Below, one piece after another: positions 33,027-46,020 of a stretch of 64,000 bases of DNA; position 1 is the stretch's first letter, and each line of letters starts with the position of its first letter. Both the position numbers and the translations under genes were made by a program. The notes beneath the pieces were generated by a model that did not search any database, was not told the DNA's origin, and worked only from the letters and a program-made list of their open reading frames with translations. Location of the stretch: assembly GCA_023101725.1 (NCBI GenBank), contig JALJCO010010235.1:496001-560000 (forward strand). Reading direction: 5' to 3'. The stretch is from Atherinomorus stipes (Eukaryota > Chordata > Actinopteri > Atheriniformes > Atherinidae).

Positions 33027-33573
33027 GTAATAACAGATGTTTACTCCGCTTAAGACCCTTTTATTCTCTTCACTTAAAAATCTTTGTACAATCACTGAGA
33101 AAATTAGTATTAGGACATCTTTATTTCAGAAAGATAGAAGAAATGCCCACAACGTGCCATCACACTCATAATTCACCTCTAAAAGACAGGGAACAGCCTG
33201 GTTAGACAAGCTATCTATTTCTAAGGTCTTTGATGTACAAACTTGAGTATTAACTTGCATGAAAAAGGTTACAGCTATAAGTGTTTAGCATTTAATTACT
33301 TGAAGTGAAATTTGTGCAGTTAAAAATTCATAAATCTCTCTAAGAGATGCAGTTAAGTTAAATGATCGGCTAATATTTTAGAACTTTAGAGGAGAAAACG
33401 TTTGAATTAAGAGCAATAGACATGACATAAATCATCCTGTGCCACTGTGTTTCAAAACTGCAACTATGACCAAAAATATAAATAAACAAGGTTCAAAAAC
33501 TTCACCTTCCATATTTAGCAAATAAATATATGATTCCCAATGTTTTAATTACCAGGGGAAATCACACACACAC

Positions 33574-34041
33574 CAGTTATGCTTGAAAGTTTACATACCC
33601 TCCCATTAAAGATGGGGGAAAAAAAAATCAGATGCCAGTAAAACAGGATGAATTTGACAAAAATATCAATAAATAAGAATTCTTCTAAATTTATGACACT
33701 GATTTTGAATTGTGGTTCAACAGAAATATTAAAAACAAAAATAAATAAAAACAAGCTAACAAGCATGCTTGTAAAGTGCAATCAGGTGTTTTCTGTAATG
33801 TCCAATCAGACTTCTGCACCTGTTACACCCAAGGTGCTCTAATCTGTCTGGGTCAGTTTTGTTTGTTTGCTTTAAATTATTTCTTAAACCACAATTCAAA
33901 ATCAATATTTTATTTTACTAAATCATATTTTAGTACATTTTTATTCATTATTACTTTTTTCAGTTTCTTATTATTTGAATTACTGTTGTGAATTTAAGCT
34001 TTTATTTAATGGGAGTGTATGTAAACTTCCAAGCACAACTG
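33574..34041. mobile_element. Fold-back MITE, Tc1-like ends
   Basis: CAGTTATGCTTGAAAGTTTA at left is inverted at right (TAAACTTCCAAGCACAACTG) with very few changes, over about 38 bp that include CATACCCTCCCATTAAA. The interior is also partly self-complementary, and it matches the element at 10263-10672 in several blocks. Confidence 0.85.
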
Positions 34042-35293
34042 GAGATGAAGGAGAAAGATCCCTCAAGCCAGATCACTGGTGGACACTGGCAACCAGCACG
34101 GTGAAGAAGGGGGACTGTCATCAGGGAAGAGTTGGTTTCAGGAGCTGCTTAGTCAGTGAATAAATGCTTTAAAGGTGGCAGAAAAATGGCCGAAATCTCT
34201 TTTGCTACCGACTTATATCCCATGAGAACTTCTGGGTCCTTCACAAACTTAAGATCCAAAGAAAGTATGATGTGAAAAAGAAAGAAAAACAAACACAATC
34301 ATTTCCTGAATTTTTATTAATTAATTAATTAATTTATTAGAAAAATGCCAGTGGCATCCTCACTGGCATCTGAAACTGGTTACAAGCTTATTGTAAAAAA
34401 TAAAAAAAATAAAAAAATGCAATGTGCAGAAAACATTACAGGACATCTTTTACATTCTTCACTACAAAGCGTTTTAAAAGAAACAAGTCTTTCTTTAATT
34501 TGTTAATTTTCTGCCACTGTTCAAATGGAAGCAATTTTTCACGTTCTTGTACAAGTCAAAAGTATTGCAAGCACATGTCCGAGACCACTTAGAACATCTA
34601 AGACATGAAAGTAAATGTAAAACTGCGAGTTTAGTGTCTAGTGAGTCATTTCTAGAGGTGAGGGCCGCTGTGGGGAAGGCCTCGCCTCGTTTGGCTCTGT
34701 AGGGTGTATACAGAACGATGACATCAGAAAACGGTAAAACAGGTCATGAAGGAGAAGACAGTAGTGGACGAGGCAGCAGAGAGGGGCTCTTTGGAATCGA
34801 GGGGATGAAATCACATCAGGAGCCATAAATTGTTTACCTTCTTTCTTTGGGAAAAAAAAACAGAAAAAATGCTAAAATGAAAAAAAAAGAAAAAGAAAAG
34901 AATAGCCCCAGATCATTAAATTCAGCATACCTCTACAGTAATCCTAGACTGCTGACCTGCCCCCAATTCAATCCAGCAGTAGTGAACGGGTCGAGTGTTT
35001 TCACAATTAGACCAGCAGACTGCACTTGCTGGAGCTGCTCATGTGAGGAGGCTCACGGAGAAGACCGCACATGCCATCAAGTCACCGATACTGTAACTTG
35101 GCACAGGGATACTCTGAGTTAATTCCAGCTATATATTTTTTCTTTATAATTATAGTTTCTTCAATGTGTCCATATTTAGAGCAAACATACAGAATGTGCT
35201 GGAATAAAACCCTGTAGTTGATGAGACGGAATCTGCAGCTGCAAACAGAAGACAATGAATATGATTATTCATCAGTGATATTTAACAATATCT
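34042..35293. other. No gene recognised between otop1 and tmem128
   Basis: Contains an ATTA run (34312-34336) and A-rich stretches. Part may belong to a long tmem128 3' UTR. Confidence 0.45.
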
Positions 35294-35328
35294 TATACAC
35301 ACACACACACACTATATTATATATATAT
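35294..35328. repeat. CA/TA dinucleotide run
   Basis: A short ACACAC run followed by TATATA, directly abutting the inverted-repeat element to its right. Confidence 0.8.
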
Positions 35329-35732
35329 GGGACTGTCAGTTTAATGCATTAATTAGATTAATTAATTAATTACACTGCAAATTAATTCATTATAAAAAAT
35401 AATTGGGAGTTATTCAGAGTGCCAATTCAATGCACAAGCGTTTTAAATCTTGCCCACTGAATGACCCGGGCAGCGGGTGGCAGTAATGCACCTAAAGCTG
35501 TTTGCCAACCGCAAACAAACATCAGAAGAAGATGAAGAAGACGAAGACGACATGTAAATGAGTCACTGCACAGAACTTCATGGCTGTATTGGAGCAGGGT
35601 TGCATGTGGCCTTTGAGGACCATCATCCCCCACGACTGCTTTAGCAGATATGAAATTAAAATGTGATTAGATTAATTAATTACAAATCCTGTAATTAATT
35701 AGATTTTTTTTTTTTAATCGCCTGACAGCCTT
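35329..35732. mobile_element. Inverted-repeat MITE with GGACTGTCAG ends
   Basis: GGGACTGTCAGTTTAATGCA at left is mirrored by AATCGCCTGACAGCC at right, and ATTAATTAATTA-rich arms follow on both sides. No clean target duplication was visible because the flanks are AT-rich. Confidence 0.65.
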
Positions 35733-35914
35733 AATATAGATAGATAGATATATATCTATATATACACACATATATAAAACTTTGCTGATTCCATTACTGC
35801 AGATGAGCAGACAAAGAATCCCATTTCAGTTGAAAAAATTAGCAAGGAATTACTGTACAAATGAAGGGTTTAAGGGTTTCTTGACGTGCACATTTATTAA
35901 TGTATACATCTTTT

Positions 35915-35965
35915 ATTTAACCTTTATTTAACCAGGAAAGCCCCATTCAGATTAAAAACCTATAA
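35915..35965. repeat. Fragment of a widespread teleost repeat
   Basis: TTTAACCTTTATTTAACCAG followed by GAAAGCCCCATT is a phrase found repeatedly in fish genomes as a repeat terminus. Only this fragment is present, in the 3' flank of tmem128. Confidence 0.4.
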
Positions 35966-36304
35966 CCTTTTTTTGGGGGGGAAACAAATGGAAATGCTTC
36001 CGTGGCTCTTCTGAGCTACACACGGTGGTTTGATACCTGAAACATGAGCAGGTTCATAAATTAATATCTAGAGGAAGATAATTACACTGGAGCTAACAGC
36101 AGATTCTAATGGTTTAAAAAATGGACAAATTAACTTAATACATTAAAGATGATGTAACCTATCAATAGAAATCAATCAACAACACAGCCTACCTTCTACT
36201 GAGTAATTCGTCTTGTAAAAAACTGACTTATCAGTGGCTTAAAATAACTACCACAAGATTTACAAAGAAACAAGTAAATATACTATAAATCCCACCTTTT
36301 GCAT

Positions 36305-39300
36305 TCATCCAAGCAAAGAAATGAACATGACCACGCCCATGAATTGTGTGAAGAGGATTAGTGGAGTGAAGAAAGACCACACTGGCCAAAGTGCAATGTT
36401 AAAGCTGCAAGAGAGACACAATAAAAAAAGGTCAAATATTGCAGGTGCCCCTGCTCCGACTTAGGCCGACAGCAGAAAACAATCTAACAGGCAGTCAAAC
36501 ACTGATCAGTTCATAAATGATGCATCTTAATAGAGTCTCTTAAAAGTAACATGATAAAAAGGTGTTAACACAATGGCTACTAAAAGACAACACTGCCACT
36601 ATAACAACGAAATGTCTTTAAATGATCTGAGTTTTTTTTTAGCTGCTTCATCCTCACATTCACTGCTCCCTCTCCTCATTCATTCTTTGGCTCGTTTGAC
36701 CACACCAGTTCACGGTGGCTGAGCTTTAATGGCCCCAGTTATAATGTTGTGTTTACAAAGCGTAACAATTATTTCAGAGGCTAGTTTAACTCCGCGGTTA
36801 TACAAACCGTGGCTGGGGTTAAACATGACATGACAGAGAGAGAATGATGAAAACAAGCCCAGCAATCCGAGCTTTTGATGCACAAAGCCGTGCCACAGAA
36901 GCCCGAGCTGGTCCCATAAGTTTTAATGCAAAACAGAGCTGCTTTTAGAAGAAAATATCCACCGTTATTGTGTTCCTGCAGTAGACATGCAAGAGATCAT
37001 GGATAGGACCCCTAAAAGTTCCTTGTTCCTGAGCAAAGTCATTGTAGCCCAAATGCAATACAGTAAATCGAATGATTGACACTTATTATTGGTAGTGTTG
37101 CTCTGGTCTACTTTGAATCTCACATCATGAAAGTCCTTGAGAGACTGCTTTTGTTTCTGCAATGAAACAAAAGAGATGATTGTTGACTTCAGGAGAACCC
37201 AGTTTAAACAAAGTACTGTTTACACCCAGGTAGTGGAGGAATAAAAGTAGTTTGGAGTTCAGCTGGACAACAGACTGAACTGGAAATGCAACACAGAAGC
37301 AACTACACGAACGGACAGAGCAGACTACTACGTTTTACACGTTTAAATTTAAGACTTTTTAAGACGTTTTTAAGACCACTTGATGTAATGTGATGTAATG
37401 ATTATCTGTAAAATGGTTAACCGTGATAAAATTAATAATATTTAGTAATACCGTTTCAAATTTTAATTATTGTTAAAACCATGACTGATTACTGCACTGT
37501 AAAAAACTCCCAGTGATGCTGCTCATTGGCTGGAAGAGCAGCAACAGTCCAAGTTTGCAATGTTTAATTTATGAAAATATGGCGGAAGGCAACAAAGACG
37601 CCCACATGGACAGTAGTCTTGAGAGTTTTCCCCCTTTAAAAAGAACAAAACAGACATTTAAGCCCCCGTTTCCACCCACGAGTCTGGGTCGGGTAGGGCC
37701 AGGCCGGATCGGGTGGGTTTTGGTACAGATATGTTGATTTCACATTGCGTCCCTACAGCAAACTGTCCCCTTACCCTGGAGGCAGGGTATTAACCGGATT
37801 GCGCTCCTTCATGATCACGTGACATCATCGCCGTGCAGCACCTTTCGACCAAAGCGCCACACCACGTGACAGAAACAAAGGAGTCACCCCTGCTCTGTTT
37901 TTACACCGGGTCACGTGGGAAGTGATAGATTTTTCAACAAATCAATCAATAGCTCCACCTCTTTGGTCCGGATTGGTTGGATCAGTATCGGTCTGAACGA
38001 TTTCAGGAAAAAATTTAATTGCAATTGTTCTGGGAGATATTGCGAATTCGATTTGATTCACGATTTTCTTCAAATCAAGCTCCAGTACAATATTTACAAT
38101 GTACAGTAACATTTACGAACATGACAGAATGTGCATCCCAGCTACACGAACGCAGAGATGTGGAAGAACTCAAAGGTGATTGGTCAGTGTGGTTACGTGC
38201 CTCCGAATGTTTGGGTTTTGCAGCTGAATGAATGAATGAATGAATGAATGAATGAATGAATGAATGAATGAATTCATGTCGGCCGCTACTGTTGCACTAA
38301 AAGTTAAAATACATGCCGGAGCTGAAGCGAAGCTTTGGGGTAAGGGTTGCATCGTTTAACTAAAAAAAAATAATTGTTTGAATAATCGTGATTTCAATAT
38401 TGACCAAAATAATGATTGTTTTTCCAAAATCGAGCAACCCTACTGCAGATCTGGAAAAGAAACTGCAGCATGATGCTGTAACCCTACACTCAAGTAAAAG
38501 CACTCATTGCCTCTGCATCAGGTACGCAGACCCGACTGGACGCAGACGCCACACGAGTATAAATCCAGTTTAAGATGTCAAAAAAGACAGATTGAACAAC
38601 CAAAAGCACATAAACAGAGCAAATACTGTAAAAATCCCAAATCCACAAAATTTTCACTGTAAGGTTGCTTTCTTTCATGCATAAAGGCTTCCTGTGTGTG
38701 CTGGGTTAAATGTTCCCCGATCATTTCTACCTGCAAAGTCAACAATAAATTATCTCTGGCGCTTTGGCTCACTCTGTACATGTGTGTGTCAGGCATTTTC
38801 TCCATCACACTTTAACACAATCAGGCATTGAAGCAAAAGGGATCAATATGACTGAAAACTTCTAAATTCATGGCATTTATTCTGAGCCATACAAGGAAAT
38901 CTGCTGTAGTGCAATGTAATTTAAGACCTACTATACTGTGGGAAATTAAAGACCACAACTGTCAAATTTACAGACTTTTTAAGGTATTAAATGAATATTT
39001 GTAAATTTAAGACTTTTTAAGACCCAGGGGGAACCCTGTTCTTAAGGAAGCCAAGATTCTTCAGTGTCAGTACTGAGATGTTGCAAATCTATCGTCTGAT
39101 GTGGAAAGGGCAACGAGCTTTGCAGCAGAACCAGAACTGGGCTGGTTCCGTGCCCAGGACTCTGGAGCTGCTGGAGCTGAATGTCCATGAAAGAATGCTG
39201 CACAAGCTGCTGGAAATAATGGACGATTCTTAACATCCGCAACACAACACAGTGAAGAAACAACAGCGTGTTCAGCCAGGAGATCATTTCTGCCATCAGC

Positions 39301-42300
39301 CCACTGAGCACGTCAGTTATTATTATTCTTTTCCTTGAAAAAAGAAAAAGAAACTACAACAGTGTAATTTAATTTAGGGCCTCTTTTTCAGACTCACAAA
39401 TGTGATTGTCTGAAGGGTCATCTTCAATGTTAAGGTATGACATCACACCAGCGGTCAGCTTTTTGACCTCGTGAGCAGCAACACAATCAATGATGCTTAT
39501 CGCGGTCACGCTTACCTTTGAAAACACAAACTGATACTGATACATTAACAGTAGTTCTGACAGCTAAATGTTTATTTAGCCCGGCTTCATACAAGATTAG
39601 CTCAACATGTCAGGGCCTCATTTGTTGTATCTTTGTTGTTTTTTTTTTTTTTTACTTTGTTCTGTCCAGAATCATTGCAAGCAGACTGATTGATTGGCTG
39701 CTTGCTGTGTTGTGCCAAACAAATTTGCTCGACCAAGAGAAGCTTAACATAAAGGAAATCAAGATTTGTGGACATAAGGGCCCCTTAGATACTTGAGCAT
39801 TGTTCTCTAATTTGGCTATTGCTACAATTGTGTAAAAACCAAATAGAAAACATCCTCTGTTAGGAAGCAAAGCAAAGCATCATCAGGAGCACCTTAGGGA
39901 TGTAAAATTTCATATCAGTTATTGTGTCCAAAATGATCAGAGTTATCATTGTTATCGTGGTGTAATTGAAATACCTCCTTAGCAACTTCAAAAATACCCA
40001 AAAGGGTCTAGATGCCTACTTTGTCCTTTTTAAAGGGGGAAAAATCTCCAGAGCGCTGCCCACATGGGTGCCTACGTTGCCTTCCACCATGCGTTCATAA
40101 ATCAAACATTGCAAACTGGGACCAGTGCTGCTTTTCCACTCAATGAGCAGCATTAATGTGAGTTTTCCAAACTGCAGTAATCAATCACTGTTTTAAAAGG
40201 GAAGTTCGTTTTTGTTTTTTTTTTATCTGGATGTATTTTCTAGCATTAAATACGTTCATTTACTCACCCAGACAGTTTTGGTGTAACTTGAATTCCTTCA
40301 GGAGATATTTAGATCCACTCCAGATCAGCGTATGTCCGATATTATGGAAGTGATGCAGGCAACTGCGCGCATCCTCCGAATAAGGCATTATCTGCCACGA
40401 ACTCCTTCATTTGTTTTGTAAAAAAAGCATTAATGAGCTCAGATATTTACAGACATTTACTTGTTATGGTTTTGCATAATAGTGATGTCATCAAAGGACG
40501 AATCAGCACAAAAAAGTTGCTTTGAGCTCACGGGGGGAGGGGGTCTGAGTAATGTTTCGTAATAAAACATTGTTAAAATGAAGGCGTTTGTGGCAGATAA
40601 TGCCTTATTTAGAGGCTGCACGCGGTTGCCCCATTCCTTCCATTATATTGAACATACACTGATCTGGAGTGGATCTAAATATCTCCTGAAGGAATTCAAG
40701 TTGCACCAAAACTGTCTGGGTGAGTAAATGAATGTATTTCATGCTAGAAAATAGGTCCAGATTGAAAAAAAACTAACTTCCCATTTAACGATAATCAGAA
40801 TTTAAAACAGTGTTGCTAATCTTTGGGATATTTATCACGGTTAATCATTTTATCTATAATTGTTACATCCGAGCACCAACAAAACTGAAAATTAAAAACA
40901 ACATGAATAAACACCAGCAATAAGTATGAAAATATGGCTGTAACTACTGGCTTCAGGACCTGGACAACCAGCAGCCACCAAAGAACACAAAACCCAGCCA
41001 GTCCACCACAAGGACACCCATAAGATGACAAAAGAAGGCCCCATGGGGACCGGGGACAACAGCCACTTGACCTCCTGGGACATGCAGAGAATAGGAACCA
41101 GGAAACCTCTGGGAAGCTGACAGCAAGTTTAAATTGGGCATTTCTCAGTTTCAACATTTGACATATTGCCTTATTTAACTGTTTTTATTATTATCAAAAG
41201 GGTTTAAATAACTTAGTAAACATTTCAAACTATTATTCTCATTCAGTGAAGCACCCTTGTGCTCAGCTGTGTACACACTGAGCTAATCCTGCCTTTCAGA
41301 CAATGTCCAAACTAGGCCAGGCTAAAACTGTGCATGGGAAAATATCCAAGAGTGTAATATCGATTGCATTATTTTTAATTTATTCTTGTGTTGTTTTGAA
41401 AGATAGTCAACAAAAACGGTAAACTTTCTGTAATAATAAAACTGCATTGATGACAGAAAGTTAAACATGGGAACAGTTAATCTTTCTCTCTTTTTTTTCC
41501 TGCTTTACCTGCATGACGCAGCGATAAATGCGGCAGTGGTGATGGGAGGAATGGCGGGGTATTCTTGGTCGTAGTGCTGGATGCCTTTGAACCATTCCAG
41601 GTAAACAATGCAGAACATTGCCAGGGACAAGCAGATCCCAAGTAGCACCAGACCAACATTAAACCACCAGCTGGAAAAACAAGGTGAAGCACAACATCAC
41701 AAATAACTGTTTGCTCGGTATCAAATACACTGACATTACGTTTTCTAAGAGTAGGAACACAAAAACCTTGACTGGGACAAAGTACCTTTCAAATCAACAA
41801 AGGCTCAAAGGATCTTGAAGAAAATTAATACTGTACACTCAAGTTACAACATAACAATGAAGTTATACTTCTATTCAAAAAGATCCAAAAGAGTTTTTGT
41901 TTTTTTATCATCCCAGTTTGCGATTAAATATTAGCTGAGACCAAAAGCTATATTTTCCCATAATTACATGCTTTTACTTTCTTTCACTACAGTTACAGTT
42001 CAGTATCATCCACAGGACACACTGACCTTTTGATGTCACCATTTTCCATGATGACATGAAGGAAGTCTGCATAGTATGTCACGGCCATGGATGCCAAAAT
42101 CCAGAAAATGGAGTGTTTATTAATACGAGGGAGAGGTCTCATATCTTTTTCATCCTGGCCTGAAAAGCAAGAAAAATAAATAAATAAAACTTTGAAATAG
42201 AAACAATAAAATGTCAATTCCTGTATTTAAGCACAAACTTCATTGCAAAATGACGTGAAAATTAGAGATACACAATATCATCGGCTCAATATCGGTACCA

Positions 42301-44353
42301 GCCAATATCGACTTTAAAGCTGAATATCGATATCAGCTGATATCAATCCGATATTAGTCCCGAAGTAGTTAATTAATATATAACAGGTGCTGATTGGTGA
42401 CATACCCATAGGAACAACATAAGGGTGCAAACAACTTTCAGCTTTACGTGTCCAGCAACTACCGGATCTGCAGCAGATATGTGTTTTTCCAATATTAAGG
42501 AATGCATCATTTCAGCTTTAATATCGGTTATCAGCCAAATGAGTTGAAAAATATCGGCATATCAGGTATCGCCTAAAAATCCAACATCATGCATCCCAAG
42601 TTAAAATACAGGTTTGAGTTCATGCCACAACAAACTGATTTACAAGTGTGGCTCAATTTTTATTTGGCAATTTAAAAGCAAATAAACTTATGATGCAAGT
42701 CTGTTAAGTCTTAAGACAACAAGCAGAATCTTACAAACAACCCCAGCAGCACTGAGAGGATTACGTGACTTCTTCATCGCCATGATTTGTCTTTCTGTCC
42801 TCACACTTACGACCAAATATGAGATTTATCTTGCCTTGACCGAATGTGAGAAACCCTCCTGTTACAGGTTCAAGCAGCCTTTGAGCTGAAACTGATAGGT
42901 TTCCTCCAGATAATCTTGCCCCTCAGAAAGCTATTAATCTCTATAATTTACTGGTTGATTAAACGTATCAGAGCCTGTTTTTGGCTGCTGAAGTAGTTGG
43001 GCATTCTGAACTTATCTGCTCAGAGTTCACACTGAACTCAATGGCTTAGACAAGCAGCACCCCTGTATTTCCATTTAAAGTGATACAAAGCCATCTTCTT
43101 TACAATTCATAGTAATATTGCAAAGAAACCAGGACTGTATGCATGGATTTGCAAAAATGCATATGTATAGTATGCACATACATGAGTACTGGCAACGGCA
43201 TGGCTGAATGTATGCATACTTTCACCGTATCATGTTTCCACGCTGACACAGCCTTTGTTCACAGTCAAAACAATCAAGAATTGCTGGAATCCTGCCAGTG
43301 AGGGCCTCAGTTGGACAACTGTCCACTGTACAAACTGCCTACAACGCACCATTAGTATAAAATATTCGGTCATTTCTTACAAACTTGGCACTTTATTAGT
43401 TAAAACTTTGTGAAGAAAGTATTAATCTAAAGAACACCAGTTAGACACTGCAAAATAGTACTGTGCTTTAACCATACAGAACATCGGTCAGCTGTCAAAT
43501 GGCATAATTCAGTTCTTTGCACTGCAGCATTTTATTTTAAACATTAATGGAAGAACCACTTTGAAAAAAATCAACTGGTTACTAAAATTGGCTTATAATA
43601 CCTAATTTTGTCTACAGCTTAAATAAATCCAACAAAATTCTCTATAATTTTGTAGGAATACCTTTTCTTTGCTTTTTATTGAATAATTTTGAGAAATTAT
43701 TCTGATTTATCTGACTTTAATATGTGCTACATGTTAATTAGTCACTAGAAATGATAGGTTATTATATATGTATACGATATATGTAAACAAGTAAAGTAAA
43801 ATTAAGTGAAAGGCAAACAACTGGGTTTATTTTGAGTCTTAAATTATCTGCGTAAAGATAAATGATGTTCATTCATTAAAATAACACTTTGGAACACAAC
43901 AAGAATGAACAAAGAAATGCGTCAGGTGTTTTCTCATCTTCAGTGCTTAAAACATAATCTACATTTTAAACCAGACAATAATTCAAACTGTTTATGTCCA
44001 TTTCCGTGTGACTCGTCACCATCCTACTCTGATTCATATGCAATAACTTCTTCAGTAACAATGAAATTTAGCATCGGTTAACAGCAGTGAATGCAAAATA
44101 TGTGGATAACAATGTGGATAACCGTTTGCATACTTTTGATTAAAGAAAAAACACCCCTGCCATCAAAAAAGCTTTGAGGGATCAGTGTATCTGAAAGAAA
44201 ACTTGCTTAAATTAGCTAATTACTCTACCCAGCATAACATTTCTGGAGCTTACTCTTTTCATCTTCAGCAGCTGCTGTCGTTGTTTGCATGAGAAGCTCC
44301 GCATCTCTCTTAAATCTGTTTCGCAACGTGGCAAGATCGTTGTCATTAAGCAT
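36305..44353 (-). CDS. tmem128: Transmembrane protein 128 (tmem128), four coding exons
   Basis: Coding exons in transcript order are 44353-44254, 42159-42027, 41670-41509 and 36404-36305. Phases match at every GT-AG junction and give 495 nt, 164 residues, essentially the size of mammalian TMEM128. The protein is small with four hydrophobic helices. Recognisable stretches are [20 protein letters not shown] in exon 2, [20 protein letters not shown] and [12 protein letters not shown] in exon 3, and [14 protein letters not shown] with [15 protein letters not shown] at the C-terminus, which is nearly invariant in the family. It is annotated as an ER-type multi-pass membrane protein whose molecular function I cannot state. 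Intron 3 is 5.1 kb and carries a nested hAT/fold-back insertion at 39895-40870. Intron 1 carries a hAT MITE at 42263-42599. Confidence 0.93.
37985..38445. mobile_element. Decayed hAT-like MITE interrupted by a GAAT array
   Basis: The right part ends AATCGAGCAACCCTA, a common hAT-MITE terminus. The left part has the matching theme GCGAATTCGATTTGATTCAC but no intact end. Boundaries are approximate. Confidence 0.45.
38226..38274. repeat. (GAAT)12 tetranucleotide microsatellite
   Basis: About twelve perfect GAAT units lie in tmem128 intron 3. Confidence 0.95.
38925..39035. repeat. Terminal fragment of a dispersed DNA element
   Basis: AATTTAAGACTTTTTAAGAC followed by GGGGGAACCCTG resembles the end of a frequent fish element. 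The same phrase TTTAAGACTTTTTAAGACG occurs at about 37348-37366, so two pieces of one family lie in this intron. Confidence 0.45.
39895..40870. mobile_element. hAT-like MITE split by a fold-back element
   Basis: The left end TAGGGATGTAAAA and the right end TGTTACATCC are inverted. Flanks GAGCACCT and GAGCACCA agree at seven of eight positions. The 584-bp element at 40199-40782 sits inside, so the original element was about 390 bp. Confidence 0.7.
40199..40782. mobile_element. Fold-back element with near-perfect 200-bp arms
   Basis: GGGAAGTTCGTTTTT at left is answered by its complement ending CTTCCC at right. Long internal stretches are exact inverted copies, such as TTCAGGAGATATTTAGATCC near 40299 and its complement near 40671. 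The spacer in the middle is about 150 bp. It shares GCAGATAATGCCTTATTTAG with the element at 23200-24167. Confidence 0.85.
42263..42599. mobile_element. hAT-type MITE in tmem128 intron 1
   Basis: The left end TAGAGATACACAATATCATC and the right end GATGTTGGATTTTTAGG read from the other strand (CATCATGCATCCCAA on plus) are inverted and diverged. Flanks GTGAAAAT and GTTAAAAT differ at one base. The interior carries TATCGGTAC- and CAGCTGATATC-type motifs seen in the other hAT MITEs here. Confidence 0.8.
42608..44250. other. tmem128 intron 1, remainder
   Basis: A/T-rich intron sequence to the right of the MITE. I see no further element or exon in it. Confidence 0.55.
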
Positions 44354-45044
44354 CTTTTCGCTTAACAATCACATTAGCTCCACAGGCTAACTGGTGGTGA
44401 TGCGAAGACACTTCCTGCTATGACGCGGTCGTTTGTTGATGACGTTTACTCACAGTTTCTGTTTGTCTGTCTACCATGAAAGAACCACAGATGTTTCTTT
44501 TTTCCTGTTAGAGATTAGAATAACAACCAAAACTGTTTTTGTATGTTTGTTTTTATCGTGATATTAGTAAAAAATAAACATATTTTAGGTTCAAGTAGGC
44601 TCAGGGTAGTTCAAGACTCCAAAGTGAGGTCAGAATATCCACATTTGAACATTTTCAGTGCTTTCAAAGTGCCTAAACTTTCCTTTCCAGAATACATAGC
44701 ATAGTAACTGGCTTGACTTCACTGTTTGCCTACACAGAGAGCACAAATCTGACTCTGCTGATACTTTTTCCTACTGCTCAACCTCCCATGTAAAATGTGG
44801 TAGAAACTGCAGCTGCAAGGAAAATTCTGTGGTTGATGGTTTCAATTTTCATTTACCAACTTTCTCTGTATTCATTTTCTACACCTGAATATTGCATTAT
44901 TAAGAAAAAGGGTGATACTAATAAAATGCTCTGAGATATTTAATCAATATATTATTTATTTATTTTCTGTACAGTACATCCATTGGTGTGAAATAGGCCT
45001 GTTCAGGGTTAATAATAAAATTAACAATGACACACACACACATG

Positions 45045-45078
<34 letters not shown>

Positions 45079-46012
45079 CTCTGCACAAGTCAGGGAAACT
45101 TTTAATACCTGCAGGAGTTGCCCTGGTCTAGTTCAGTTACCTCCATGTATATTTTCCTCAGTGGGATTGAATGGAAAATTAAGATTTTATTTTATCCACT
45201 AACATTTTAACTCGCATCTTTTAATAAAATCAAATATTTGGTCTCTGAATCAGCATATTTCAATTTCCACATTGACTCAGGCAACAATTTTCTTCAATGA
45301 TGCTTCTCTCTACTTAAAGGCAGCAGCAGTGCTCCCTTTTTTTTTCTTGTAAACAAAATACCGCTTTTCTTGCCCCTTAGGCTTGAATAAAAAAATTCTT
45401 CCTCCAATCAGGTGAAATAACTAGGTTTTTGTCAGCGATTGCCATGGTGAATCCAGGTGTTAGGGCTCCATTGATGGTGTGGTTCCCATCTCTGGTGAAG
45501 ATACTCAGAGTTGATTGAACCAACTCAAAGCAGCTATCCTGGAACTGAAAACTTGTTGCTCAGTTCAGGATAAGTTAACCCTGAGTTTCTTTTTAAACTT
45601 AAGATTAAATAATCTCCTCTCTGGAATAGGGCCCAAAAAGTGTACATGCTGGGTTCTGTGATGGTGAGGTTGCAGCAATGCTCTTGCAAAAGGTCATTTA
45701 AACTTATGGTATTATATTGTATGGTATATGTATTTTTGAAAACGATAAAGGATAACAATATTCCACACCCAACAAGAAGTCTGAAGAGGAGGGCAGGCAC
45801 TGGACGAGCCTGCTGCAGTCTGGATCTGTCCCCAGTAGAAAGCATGTGGAGAAGTCTAAAATAAGACTTCACAATAATAAAACCATGACTGCAAGAGCTT
45901 CATTTCTTAACATATTCAATGCTAGAATATTTTTTCTTGTAAGATATAGGTGAAGATGATGAGGTGAGTTATGCTTGCTTCCATTGTCTAAGCTGGTGTA
46001 GTCATGGTTCAG
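44354..46012. other. Intergenic space between tmem128 and lyar
   Basis: The first 100 bp left of the tmem128 start (in transcript terms upstream) hold GATGACGTTTAC and CGCGG patches that fit a promoter. Beyond that only the TA run was recognised. Confidence 0.45.
45043..45077. repeat. (TA)n dinucleotide run
   Basis: About seventeen TA units preceded by CACACACACA, in the space between tmem128 and lyar. Confidence 0.9.
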
Positions 46013-46020
46013 ATAATTAA

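Noticed and set aside
38578..39311. Leucine-rich minus-strand frames in tmem128 intron 3
   Set aside because: They overlap fragments of dispersed repeats and have no splice partners.
45640..45864. Plus-strand frame ending CCSLDLSPVESMWRSLK, similar to a Tc1 transposase C-terminal block
   Set aside because: Only about fifteen residues are suggestive, and no terminal repeats or flanking transposase sequence support it.
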